Source of the DNA: Moniliella sp. 'wahieum'
Taxonomy: Eukaryota > Basidiomycota > Moniliellomycetes > Moniliellales > Moniliellaceae
Length of the DNA stretch: 64,000 bases
Assembly (NCBI GenBank): GCA_003971905.1
Contig: RSEE01000030.1
Span: forward strand, 258,001 to 322,000
Direction of reading: 5' to 3'
Translations under genes and position numbers: made by a program
In this document: one piece after another, positions 43,816 to 55,100 of the stretch
Layout of the letters: every line of letters starts with the position of its first letter
How positions within the stretch are numbered: position 1 is the stretch's first letter
The notes under the pieces: model-generated
What the model was told of the DNA's origin: nothing
Databases searched by the model: none
Seen by the model: only the letters and a program-made list of their open reading frames with translations

Positions 43816-46800
43816 TCATGAGTTGAGCGACCACAGTTGCATTGCTCGGTTCATCTCCGACTGTGTGGGAAAACTGGTTAGTGGGTCTCTCTTCTTTTAC
43901 AGCTCGGTGAGTGTGAGTTGCGGGTGGGGGGGGGAAGAGACGTACAATTTGGTGGGCATCAGGGTACTCGCTCTCGGCGGGTGGAACTCGGGGGGAGGGG
44001 GAAGAGTGCTGGGTCCAGAACGCAGGGCGAGGTCCGGGGTCGTAGGGCTCGTAGGGCTCGTAGCCAAACTGGTCCAGGGTGGGGTCGAACGGCGGGTCGT
44101 AGAGGGCGCCATCGAATGCTTCGTACTCGACACGAGGCAGCAGCCCAGCCCCAACATCGAGCGATTGGGCACGTGACCCATCCGTCGCACGTCCTGCGGC
44201 CAAGGCGACGGGGGCGCGTCCCACCCCCGCATCGAGGATTCGCGCGCATAGGAGAAACTGTGCGCGGCTTGGTGTCCATTCCGTCGCCAAAAATCAGGCA
44301 GGGGGGCTCGCTCAAGGTAAGGGGAAGTACGCAGGGAAGCCAGAGTAGGACCGGACAGAGTTGTGAGCGTGGCGTGCCTGCGCTTGCGCTTGTGCCTGCG
44401 CTTGCACTTGCGCCTGCGCTTGCACTTGTGCCTGCGCCTGTGCCTGCGCCGCTTGTACAGCCTGCACCGCCTGTGCCGCTTGTGTGGCTTGTGTCGCGGA
44501 GCCTGCGCCAGAGAGGTCCGCGATCCGAGCACAGACTTGGCATGGGGTATGGAGCTGGCGGCGCGCACTCTCCGGCCTTCATCGAAACTTAGGCTGGGAT
44601 ACACTTCGGTTACGGGAGGAGCCGAGGGCGGAGGACCGCTTCGGACTCCCTTTCGGCTCCAGGTGGGCGAATCCGGGAGGTTGAGCCCAGAACCAGAAAG
44701 TCCCACGCCGCGGGTAGAGGGAAGATGGATGTGAGAGGAGAGGGAGAGGGAGTGGCGCTGGTAGAGGGGGATAGATGGGGGTAACCATAAAGGGAGAAGG
44801 TCGGGCGGTGGCCATGGCGAACCCAGCAGCGGCAGTGGGGGCCTGGAAGAAAGTATCCAGTAACGCCCGCACCGTTGGAAGAAGTGGGGCATGGGAGCGA
44901 GTGGTAAAGAGGTGGAGACATAAGGGCGGATCCTTTGCGTCCTCAGGATCGGGTAAGATTGAAAGACGAAGGTTAAATTCTCGTCGTAGCATGTCCGTCA
45001 GGAGCGTGAACTCGTGCGATGTCACAAAGTTACTAGGAGAGAGGGTGTGCACTCCCTCGTACGGCACTTGCTCCAGCAGCAGCTGGGCAACTCCAGGCAA
45101 TTGCAGGGCCGGGCCATAGATTGTTACCTCATCCGATGCTGTCTCACGCGGAGGGAACGAGATGGTACAACTATTGCGGGCTTCGAGGTCATGCAAAAGC
45201 ATAGCCCGTTCCGACGCTAGACTGCGATGGAACCAACGCGCAATAGGGAGAGTGGTGATGGTAAAGTCTCGATCCTTGGGGCAACCATTTCTAGCACAGC
45301 CGCTTTAAGATGCAGGAGGGAGGCGGTGTTCTTGCCCGGCGTGCGAGCCACGACATTGTCCTCGTTGCTGAGGTAGCCACCCAAGGAGGCAAATTCCTCA
45401 GCAGAGGAGAATTTGACGTACACTCCATACCGTTTCATGATGCGCTGATGTTTTTGCCGCCCACACCAATAATGCGCTTGTGATATGTCTCTGGCACATA
45501 GAAGGATATTTCGGCGGGTAACTCTCTTCCAAGCAAGCCAAACCGAGGAGAATGTTGCTTCCTTCGCAAGGCCCCTCCAGCCCGACCAACGATGCGACGG
45601 ACGCGACGGGAGAGGCAGTGAGCTCGAGTGGTGTGCCAAACGCAACCAGTTCAATCACAAAGTTGTATTCGTTAAGCCATCGTACTTGACCTGGACACTG
45701 GCCTGCTTCATAATCTTGTTGACCTTGCCGTTCTTCTTGCCCGAAATAAAGTCGCGGTGCTCGGCGGCAAGCTCAATGCGAACTGTCACTTCGGCGCGGG
45801 GATAGGTGCGCCGCACAAGCGGGTGAGGAGAAGGTGAGCAAGACCCGTTCGGACTTCACTCGAGGTCCCGCGGATCTCCACGCGACTTGCAGAGGGCGGC
45901 ATTGCTTCTCCCACCCAGTTTGGTCGCAACGGGGCGGGGGGTTCAAAGTGCACTTCGGCACCCGATACGAGGGCCACATCCTGCACCAGCTTTGCGACTT
46001 CCTCTTGCTGGATGGGGGTGCACATGTCCAAGAGGGCGACACTGGCGAGGTAAAATTGAGAAGCAAGGGCCATCAGGGCACGCAAAGTGCGCTCAATCGA
46101 GGCCCGGTTGTCGCCCAGCACTTGGACTCGGCCCTCGGAGCTTCCAGCGGAGGCAGGGAGATATGAGTTCCATTATCAGTCCCAATGGACGTGAGTTCGT
46201 CCATCTTGTGCAATAAGAGCCAATCCAATTTGCATGGCAGCATCCGGCCTCCTTGGAAAGCATAACAGAGACCTTGTGCTGCGCGATCTGCAAACCATTT
46301 CCTTCGCCCTGGCCACGCCGGCAGAGGTACCGGTAAAGTACACGGTGTGGGATGCTTGCGCCAAGAGAGCGTCTTGGTTCGAATCGGGGGGGTGGACCCA
46401 GCCAAAGGTGGTGGGGGCAAAGTAGATGGAGGTACCGGTATCGCCCTGGATTGTCTGGACCACACAACGTTTGCGGCCTCCGAGGATGTTGAGCAAGGTG
46501 CAATCAAGCTCGCACGTGTCGGTCTCCAGCCCGTTCTGCCAGTCGGGCGCAAGATGGTTAGCGCAGTGCGACAACAAAGGAGAGGCGGTGGGCGATGGGC
46601 GATGGGACGTACCAGTTCGTCGCACAGGACCAAGACGCGGATGCGGGCCAGAGCCACGGCATCGGACGAGCCGCGGATGTCGACCTGAGCAAAGGTTTCG
46701 TCCTCGGCCTGGGCCAAGGCGGCGATGGGGGTATCATGGGAAGCGTCAGACAAGACCACGTCGGTGGCGGTGGCGGCGGCGATGGCGGGCAGGGGGGGTG

Positions 46801-47113
46801 AGCTGGGGCGGAGGCGGGAGGGACACGGAGGTGGTGGAGGGTGTGCTGTGGGGCGTCGGAGGAGGGCGGTGCGGGCGCTGGCGAGGGCCGGGGGGGTCCG
46901 GCGAGGTGCCAGACAAGCTGGGTGGGGTCGGGGGGGGGCTGGCGGTGGAGGGAAGGGGAGGGGGCGGGGGGGTGCGGGTGGGGGCGGCGGGGGGTGGGGG
47001 CGGGCAGGGCGGGGGGCGCAGGACGCGTCGGCGCCGAGGGCGGTGAGGGCGGCGCGCAGCTGCACCGTGGGCGTGGCGGCGGGGACGACGAGCGCGGCCG
47101 TCGCCGACGCCAT
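43816..47113 (-). CDS. multi-KH-domain RNA-binding protein
   Basis: The ATG at 47111-47113 begins MASATAALVVPAATPTVQLR, then a Pro-rich stretch and FAQVDIRGSSDAVALARIRV. An intron at 46536-46612 follows. Next come LNILGGRKRCVVQTIQGDTG and SHTVYFTGTSAGVARAKEM, a divergent KH unit. Two clear GXXG loops follow: RDFISGKKNGKVNKIMKQ (about 45740) and HKRIIGVGGKNIQRIMKR (about 45440), with VQVKYDG and GVYVKFSS as their later strands. A second half (SDEVTIYGPALQLPGVAQLL) is compatible with further KH units. The C-terminus holds a poly-(Ala-Gln) tract coded at 44385-44455 and an acidic Tyr/Pro segment. A last intron (43861-43945) gives the ending SEMNRAMQLWSLNS. The architecture recalls BICC1/vigilin-like fungal proteins; I do not assign an orthologue. 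Confidence 0.8.
43861..43945 (-). other. 3'-terminal intron of the KH gene
   Basis: 85 nt, GTACGT...CACTAACC...CACACAG, phase 0. Splicing replaces a long low-complexity read-through by a 14-residue end. Confidence 0.75.
44385..44455 (-). repeat. hexanucleotide tract coding Ala-Gln repeats
   Basis: Variants of TGCGCT/TGCACT hexamers on +. On the coding strand they read (Ala-Gln)n with some Val-Gln, continuing an imperfect AQA-rich run. This is typical of disordered, assembly-prone segments of RNA-binding proteins. Confidence 0.8.
46536..46612 (-). other. first intron of the KH gene
   Basis: 77 nt, GTACGT...GCGCTAACC...TGGCAG, phase 0; joins VLCDEL to NGLETDTCEL. Confidence 0.85.
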
Positions 47114-47388
47114 GCTTGCGGGTGAGGGGGGCTCGGCTAGCGGCTGCTGCTGGGCTGAGCCAGCGAGGCCACTGCGGGCCGCTGGGCGGTGCCCTTGCAG
47201 CGCATGACGTAAGCTATTCTGTTTGTTCCGACCTCACGTGATGCGGAGGCGGCAGGCGGGGGCTGTGCTGGCGTGCGAGGGGCGGGCGGATGAGATAAGC
47301 AGGCACGGGCGGGTGGAGATGCAGATGGCATTTTTCTACGCCCGCCGCGAGCTAGCGCACGGAGGGCGCCTCCGAGTGGCTCGCCGCC

Positions 47389-50144
47389 ATGCACTCCGCT
47401 GGGCTCGCCCAGCTGCCCGCGGACGAGCTGCGCGCGCTCCAGCACCAGCGCCAGCTCCATCTCTGGCAGCAGCAGCACGCTGCCGCCCTCGCGCCCGCCC
47501 GCACCCACCCGCGCACCCACCGCGCGTTTTTCGCGCCCACCCGCACACCCGCTCCCGCTCCCGCACCCTCCCGCAGCACCCGCTCCGCACCCACCCGCAA
47601 CTTCAGCCGCCCCTACCAGCCCGCCCCAGCTCCCCCCGCCCCCCGCCCCGCCGCCCCATGCCCCCCCCCGACGCCGACCGCCACCCGCCCCGCCCGCCGC
47701 CTCCGCACCCCCTGCGCCCGCGCCTGCGCCTGCGCCTGCGCCTGCTCCCCCCGCGCCCCCCCAGCCTCTCGGCCGACGAGCGCACCCGCATCCACTCCCT
47801 GCTCTGCGCCCTCGAATCCGAGCTAGGCGACTGGAACGCCCTTGCTCTCGAGCAGGATGCCATTCCCACATCCACCCCTCCCACCGCGCCCCTGCCCCTG
47901 CCCCCGCCCTCTCCGCGCCAGTCCCAGTCGGAGGCGCCCCCGCCTCTCGCCAATGCGCCCGCCCGCACCCGGGCCTCCCACTCCCGGCACAGCTCCCTCA
48001 CAACCCTGCCCCGCACTAGTCGCAGCACATTCACCCTCCTACGCGGCAGCAGCCGCACCTCCTTCTCGATCAATGCCAGCCCCTCTGATTCAGCTCACCC
48101 CCTCACCGAATCCAGTCCGCCGCGGCACGAACGCAAACGAGGCCTTCCTCTCCCTCGTATTTGGCGCCGCATCAAGCCCTCGTCCTTGCTCTTGCACAAA
48201 AACCCGCGATAAGCAACGGGAACAAGCTGCAGCCCAAGATTCGGACGGATACGACTTTTATGATTTTTGCCCCGACCTCCCCCTTTGCTGGCGGGCTGAC
48301 GCCTCGCGACCTGACCGGCGCTGGTACTTGGGCTGGCTGCGAGCGGGCTCCAAGCCTTGCAGCGCAGCACGGGCAACGGAAGCACCAGCAGTTTGCCTCT
48401 TTCCGTCCGCGCTCTGGCTGAATTGACGCGGGCGGAACAGACTGAATCCGAGGCGGATCTGCAGGCACAACGGCAGCTACTCACTTCCCTTTCCTTGTCC
48501 CCCATCAACGTAGAAGGCTATGTGACCGAGCACCTACAGCGAGGTGAAAGCCGCGCGTCTTCCAGGGGCCTTTATGCTACTGACGTTCTCCGTGACGGCG
48601 GTGAGAATGTCGGTTTGGTCCGAGGCCAATACACCCCTTCACGCCCACCTACTTGACGAAACAGTACGCCGAAGTGGCACTTCAAACATCCCCACGGGCC
48701 TCCCCAACACCCAGTCGAACCCCGCGGGTCCCCTCGACCTCCAAAAGCAGGTGCCACTAGGGATGGAGGCAACAGCGACGACGACGAAAGGAGAAGGAGC
48801 TGGAGGCCGAAGCGGATGATGAGCAAGATGCCGAAAATGACCAAACAGAACCAGAGGAGAAGCGCACTGAATTAAGTCTGGCCTACTTGACCGACGTCGA
48901 AAGAGCCTTGGCCTATCACACAGCCCTTGCGCGTAGCCGTCGGAGGCGCGCGTCCCGCCCGCCCTTTCGCTCGCTCCTGCCGGTTTCGTCCGCCGCTCCC
49001 ACTTCGGCTTCTCTTCCCCCCCGGTACCATTGGATCTCTTCCACTTTCGCCTCTTTCCCCGCCTTCGAGCTCTTCGTCAGCCGTCTTCCCCAGTGCCCCT
49101 GATTCTGACGCATCCTCTCCGTGTGTCCCTGACCGTCCCTCCCTTCTCCCAATCCTTACTGCGCCAGTCTCGATTCGCTGTACGATTCCGACTCGGATCT
49201 GGACCTGGCCGGGGACCTAGAGGAAGTGGCCGAACGATCGGGAGTTTTTACTCCCCTTCCACGTCTTCCGCGACGGCTCAGCTCGCTGCTCAACTCGACC
49301 CCACCTGCCTCGCCTCTCTCGTCGTCAGCATCGCCTGCCTTCCCCTCCATCGCATTGCCCCAAGGGGGAAGATCATCAACACTTGATCGACGTCGGTCCC
49401 CTCCATCGCGCCTGCCCTTTGACCCCCAATCCAAGAACCGCAATCGCAGCACTTTTGGACCCGACGACCTGCTTACCGATGACTCTTGGTTCACCCAACA
49501 AGTTGAGGTACGTCTTCCCCTACCGCCATCTTTCCGTCGCCCCCTTCTCTTCTCTTCCTAGCATTGCTAGCATTGCTGCCCCCCCCCCCCCCCCCCTATA
49601 TCGTTCATGTACTGACTCTCCCGCCAGGCTGCGAGCAGCGCTCTCGATCTGCTGGAGCAGGATCCCCTCCCATCTGCCAGCTCCACCCGGGAGGAGAAAG
49701 TGCGCGTTTCGCACGCTCCCTCCTCCGATTCCGTCGTTCTCACTGGCACCACCACGCCCGTCCCTGTCCCATCTCGGGGATCGGATAGCGTGCTTGCCGG
49801 TATCAATGCACCATCTCTCGTGCCTGGCAAGGCCGAAGCGGGATCCCGCACGCTCTCTCCCTCCGTCGGTCAGACTACTACCACTTTGCCTGTCTCAAGA
49901 GTACCGGCACTTGGCTTGCGTTCTCTCCGCCGCCCCACTCAGCTTCCCCGTCCTTCGCCCCGTCCCTCGCCCCGTCCCTCGCTCTCTGTCACTGCTTCCC
50001 CCGCCGCTGCGCGGCTCCCCCCGGGAGGCTCACGTCTCCCCCCCCATTCGCCGGTAAAAAAAAGTCGTGGTTGTCGGATGTGCCTCGTGGGCATCCGATT
50101 TGGTCCTGTTGTGTTCTGTCTGTGTGTATCCATGGTTATTGATT
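47389..50144 (+). CDS. hypothetical Ser/Pro-rich protein
   Basis: Not recognised. The ATG at 47389 (CGCCATGC) begins MHSAGLAQLPADELRALQHQ, Gln-rich, then Ala/Pro/Thr-rich. A later frame gives SLSADERTRIHSLLCALESE, then LGDWNALALEQDA, a likely short helical domain. Downstream pieces include YDFYDFCP, LPLSVRALAELTRAEQTESE and ELSLAYLTDVERALAYHTAL. SRLDSLYDSDSDLDLAGDLE and FGPDDLLTDDSWFTQQVE precede an intron at 49508-49627 that contains an 18-C run. After it AASSALDLLEQDPLPSASST continues in a Ser/Thr/Pro-rich tail, ending about 50144. Acidic Ser/Asp motifs suggest phosphorylation, and disorder is high. It diverges from the KH gene over about 275 bp. Many indels; the exact protein is not recoverable by eye. 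Confidence 0.5.
49508..49627 (+). other. intron with an 18-C homopolymer
   Basis: GTACGT...CTCCCGCCAG, phase 0, joining FTQQVE to AASSALDLL. A run of 18 C at 49579-49596 lies in its second half. Confidence 0.75.
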
Positions 50145-50993
50145 GTCAGGCATGCATGGCCTGCTATATGCTTCCATGCTTCCATGCTCCCATGCTTCCT
50201 ACTTGTGTGTTTCTATGCTTTCTCTGCCGTAGCAGTGTAACCTGGTGTAGCCCGTCGAGCGGGTGGGGCACCCCACCACTCGGATTCACTGTCGGGTGGC
50301 GAGAGCATGGTGGATGCGCTCGGTGGCGAGCAGCGAATCCCAAGACAGTAGCGTTGCATGTAAGTTGGCGCAAGCGCTTTTTTCGTCCATCATGCATCAT
50401 GGCGGATGCTCTGCTGAGCGCTCACGCTGAGCGCTGGCCCTGTTTCGACGTTGGCGGTAGTAACTAGCCTGGGGCGCTGCGACCAGCCGGTGGCTCGAGG
50501 GGGTGGGAGAGATTTGCTGGCCGGCGGGAAGGAGGCGATGAGGAAACGAATGGCCGAAAATGGGAATAGGAACACAGAGGCGCTAGGCCGATTGAATAGT
50601 GGTGACTAGCTAGGTACCTAGTGACTCTGGATGTTGAGTACGTTAAGGTACGACAGGGGGGGAGTGCTGCCAGCAGCTGGTCTTGGCGCGCTGCGCTCCA
50701 ACACCCAACACGGTGACATGTAATGAAGAAGTGCCGCTGTCGGCCATCAGCTGGTGGCCCCCTTGAGCTTGAAGCTTGAAGAAACAAGCTTCGCACCCGT
50801 GTGGCGTGTGGTGGGCCAGCGGCTGCGCGTGTCTGCGCCCCACCCACCGCACCACGTAGCAGGAACCAGACCGATACGAGATACAGGGGCACTCGAGCAG
50901 GTGCTCCCTTGCCCCCCCTCTTATATACCCTTTCGCATCCCCCCACCCGCCCGCCCACCAGCCCCAGCACCGCTGCTTCCTCCCAGCTCCACC
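50145..50993. promoter_or_regulatory. upstream region of WW paralogue 2
   Basis: Contains TTGAGCTTGAAGCTTGAAG at 50763-50781, followed by ACAAGCTTC, about 220 bp before the ATG. A TATA-like CTTATATACCC lies at 50919-50929, 65-75 bp before the ATG. TTCCATGCTTCCATGCTCCC is a short tandem at 50171-50190. Confidence 0.55.
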
Positions 50994-51608
50994 ATGGCCC
51001 AGGACGATTCGCGCCCGCTCCCGCCCGGGTGGACCAAGCAGTACAACAACGAGTACAACCGCTGGTTTTACGTCGACACTACCGCCCAGCCGCCGCGGTC
51101 GAGCTGGGTGCATCCGCTGGACGAACCGTCGTATGCGCCGCCGCCGGGGCCGCCCGATTCGAGCCGCGGGTACGGGGGATACGGCGCGCCGGGCGGAGGC
51201 GGAGGAGGGTACGGCGCACCGCCGCCCAGCAGCCAGGGTACGGCTACGCGCCCCCAGCGCAGCAGGGCTACCCCGCTGCGCAGTACGGTCCTCCCCCCGG
51301 GCAGTATGGCGGGCCACAAGGGTACGCCCCAGGGCTATGCCGCGCCTCCGCCGCAGACGGTGGTGGTGGCAGCAGGCACCGCAAAAGAAGCATGGCATGG
51401 GCGCGATGGGCGGCGCGATGCTCGGGCTGGGCGGCGGCTTGCTAGGCGGGATGCTGATTTCGGATGCGATTGGTGCGTGGGTGCGATCTTGCTGGGTTGG
51501 GCAGGTGGAGGCAGAGCTGACCAGGGCGCAGATGACAAGGAAGATGAAGCGTATCAGGAGGGGTACGAAGATGGCCAGGACAACGACTTTGGCGGCGGCG
51601 ACTGGTAA
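50994..51608 (+). CDS. WW-domain/glycine-rich protein, paralogue 2
   Basis: The ATG at 50994 (TCCACCATGG) begins MAQDDSRPLPPGWTKQYNNE, then RWFYVDTTAQPPRSSWVHPL: a complete WW domain with both tryptophans and the closing proline (LPPGW...WFYVD...WVHP). A Gly/Tyr/Pro-rich region (GYGGYGAPGGGGGGYGAP, then QYGPPPGQYGGPQGY) is split by at least two indels. KKHGMGAMGGAMLGLGGGLL, GGMLISDAI is a glycine-zipper-like hydrophobic segment. An intron at 51473-51531 precedes DDKEDEAYQEGYEDGQDNDF and GGGDW, stop 51606-51608. The tail and linker match paralogue 1, 8 kb away on the other strand. No function is assigned beyond Pro-motif binding by the WW domain. Confidence 0.87.
   Translation: MAQDDSRPLPPGWTKQYNNEYNRWFYVDTTAQPPRSSWVHPLDEPSYAPPPGPPDSSRGYGGYGAPGGGGGGYGAPPPSSQGTATRPQRSRATPLRSTVLPPGSMAGHKGTPQGYAAPPPQTVVVAAGTAKEAWHGRDGRRDARAGRRLARRDADFGCDWCVGAILLGWAGGGRADQGADDKEDEAYQEGYEDGQDNDFGGGDW
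51473..51531 (+). other. intron in WW paralogue 2
   Basis: 59 nt, GTGCGT...GGGCGCAG, phase 1. It joins ISDAI to DDKEDEAY. Paralogue 1 has no intron at this point (VIDHKEQEAY is continuous). Confidence 0.85.
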
Positions 51609-52199
51609 ATTGCTCGTGGGGGAGCCGGGGGAGGGGAGGCGGCTGAAGGAGGAGGCACAGACGTGGGGGATGGCTCGACAGACAATGGCATTCATTGTTC
51701 CGAACCAACATTGGAGGGCAACCACAGGAGGGGGCTACGGCCCAACACATGGGAGGGATGGGTGTGGGTGTGGGTGTGGGTGTGCTTGCTGGCCATGCTC
51801 TAGCCCGAGCAGGGCGTGCTGAATGCTGGCGAGCGAAGGGACTGACTATAGTGACTATGCTGCGTATGCTGAGCCCCACGTATTGCGAGGATGTTGAAAC
51901 CTTGAACCGCCGCCACCCCAGCGTGACGTGGCAGTGCCTGGCAGTGCGCCGCCGTGCCTGGCCGTGCGCGAGGCCTGAGGCGGCTGCGAGTGTGGCGCAC
52001 TGGCTGGGGCATGGCCAGGACGTGGTGTCATCGGTGGTGTCACCGGTCAGTCACTGTCTGGTCACCGTTGTCTTCCAGCGGCCCTCGGGCATCTGACCCA
52101 TCGTGGTGGGCGTTGCCTCGGCCGCCGCCATCTTCCTCGCCTTCGTCCTCTGCCACCCCTTCTTCTTCGTCCGCTCCGTTGCCCCTCATCGCCACCGCC
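51609..52199. promoter_or_regulatory. upstream region of the class V myosin gene
   Basis: Contains a GGGTGT hexamer tandem (51760-51782), GAGGCCTGAGGC at 51970-51981 (about 220 bp before the ATG) and repeated GGTGTCA strings near 52025. The last 100 bases are CT-rich. Confidence 0.5.
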
Positions 52200-55100
52200 A
52201 TGTCCGCTGATGTGCTGAAGGCCTACGTCGCTGGCACGCGCGTCTGGCTCCCGGACCAGAAGCAGGCATGGTTAGCCGCTACCCTTTCCACTCCCCCCGC
52301 CGTGTCCGATGGCAAAGTCACCTTTCCCCTCGTGATGGACGAGACGGGCGAGGAGAAGACGATCACGCTGTCCCTCAAAGATATCGATGCGGCCCTTTCC
52401 GGCAAGGAATCCGCATCGCTCGATGCAGTCGCAACCTCAACGGGCCAACTTGCCACCGGCCAACTTCCACCACTGCGCAACCCCCCTTACTCGAGTCAAC
52501 CGACGACCTCACCAACCTGTCCTATCTCAACGAGCCATCGGGTGCGCCCATCTCCCATTCCCTGCGTATGACATGCTGACCCAGATACAGTGCTGCATAC
52601 CATCCTCAATCGTTACTCTATGCGCAGCATTTACACATACTCGGGCATTGTCTTGATTGCTGTCAACCCTTTCTACCCGCTCAACCTCTACTCGCCTGAG
52701 CTGATCCGCGCCTACAGTGGCCGCAAACGTGGGGAGATGGAGCCCCATCTCTTTGCTATTGCCGAGGACGCGTACCGCTTTATGATCCGTGACGAGAAGG
52801 ACCAGACTATTGTTGTGTCGGGTGAATCGTACGTGTCCGGTCCTGTTCTTGGCTGATTAGGACGAGATGCTAACATGGATACAGGGGTGCGGGAAAGACC
52901 GTGTCGGCCAAGTATATTATGCGCTACTTTGCTAGTGTGGAGGAAGATGTGGCACCCCACAAAAAGGGCATCAAGAAGGAGACCAAGAGCGGGATGAGCG
53001 AGACAGAAGAACGTATCCTTGCCACCAACCCTGTGATGGAGGCGTTTGGCAATGCCAAAACCACGCGCAACGACAACTCTTCTCGCTTTGGCAAGTACAT
53101 TAGATTCTCTTTGACAACAAGTACAAGATTATTGGTGCTCAAATGCGCACCTACCTTCTCGAACGAAGCCGCTTGGTATACCAGCCTCCGACTGAGAGGA
53201 ACTACCACATCTTCTATCAACTGGTCGCGGGTGTGCCCGATTCGGAGCGCAAGGACCTGGGCCTGTCGGACCCCATGGCGTTCCATTACCTCAACCAAGG
53301 CAACGATCCTGTGGTCAAAGGCGTGGACGATGCCGAGGAGTTTGCTGCCACAAGAAAAGCGATGGAGACGGTAGGCCTGAATGAGGCGACCCAATGGGAG
53401 ATTTTCCGCTTGCTTGCTGCCCTTCTCCATCTCGGCAACGTGCAGATTGGGCAAGTGCGCAACGACGCGCTTGTTGCCGAGGACGAGCCTAGCCTGTTCA
53501 TTGCGACCAACCTCCTAGGGATCGATCCCACGACTTCCGTCGTTGGCTCGTCAAGAAACAAATTATCACTCGTGGCGAGAAGATTGTGTCCAGTCTCTCG
53601 CCTGTAGCTGCGACGGCGGTGCGTGACTCGGTGGCCAAGTATATCTACTCGAGCCTGTTTGACTGGCTGGTGGCCCAGATGAACAAATCGTTGGCCTTGA
53701 ACCCTGACACACAGAACTTGCGTAAGAACATGATTGGTGTCCTGGACATTTACGGCTTTGAGCATTTCCAGACGAACAGCTACGAGCAGTTTTGCATCAA
53801 CTATGCCAACGAACGGCTCCAACATGAGTTCAACGACCATGTATTCAAGCTGGAACAGGAGGAATACGTCAAAGAGCAGATTCAATGGAAGTTCATCGAC
53901 TTTGCTGACAACCAGCCAACGATCAACCTCATTGAGTCTCGGCTCGGCATCCTCTCTCTTCTGGATGAGGAGTCGCGCCTGCCATCGGGTTCAGACCAGT
54001 CCTTCCTCAACAAGCTGTTTACGCAGTTTGACCGCAAGCCCGAGTATCAGAAGGCGTTCAAGAAACCCCGCTTTGGCCACTCGAGCTTTACAGTGTGCCA
54101 CTATGCGCTGGACGTGACATACGAAGTGGATGGCTTCCTGGACAAAACAAGGATACCGTACCAGACGAGCAACTGGCCTTGCTCCAGGCAACCTCCAACC
54201 CCTTTCTGAAGCAAGTGTTTGAGACTGCCTTGGCCCATTCGGCAGCAGAACAGCAGCCTCCGCCTGGACGGCGTCCCCTTGGCCTAATCAAGAAGCCGAC
54301 GCTCGGATCCCAGTTCAAGGTTTCCCTCATTGGCCTGATGGACACGATCGACAAAACCAATGCGCACTACATTCGCTGTATCAAACCCAACGAGGCCAAA
54401 GTGGCCTGGGCGGTGGAACCTCAGAGTATGCTGGGCCAGCTGCGGGCATGTGGTGTGCTAGAGACGATTCGGATCAGCTCGGCGGGCTACCCGTCGCGTT
54501 GGACGTTTGCCGAGTTTGTCCAGCGCTATTACATGCTGGTCCCGTCCAACGAGTCGGGTCATTGGGACACATCAAGCGAAGAGGCGATCAAGTCTTTGAG
54601 CCAGGCCATCCTCCAGAAAGTGGGCGCGGGGCCCGACACGTACCAGATCGGTCTCACCAAGATCTTCTTCCGCGCGGGCATGCTGGCTTCGTTTGAACAG
54701 CGCCGCAAGGACCGGCTCAATGAGCTGGTTACCAACTTGCAGAAGAACGTGCGTGCGCGCATGGCGCGCCGACAATACGTTACCCTCAAAGCGTTACGCT
54801 GCATGTGCAGACGTGGTGGCGGATGCGGGCGGCGCAGCTGGCGTTCGACAAGTTGCGCAAAGAGACGTTTGCGGTGCGCATCCAGGCTGCTGCTCGTGCC
54901 CACCTCGCCCGCACCAAGCTCTTTTCCGCCCAGCGGGCCATCGTTCTGCTCCAAGCGCGTGTGCGGGGCAAAATGGTGCGTGCCCACTACCTTTCCTCTC
55001 GCCTCGACATGGCGGCCGCCCGGCTGCAAGCCTTGCTGCGCGGCGTGCAAGCACGTCGACGGTACGCCAAGGACCGCAAGGGTGTCATTCTCCTACAGAG

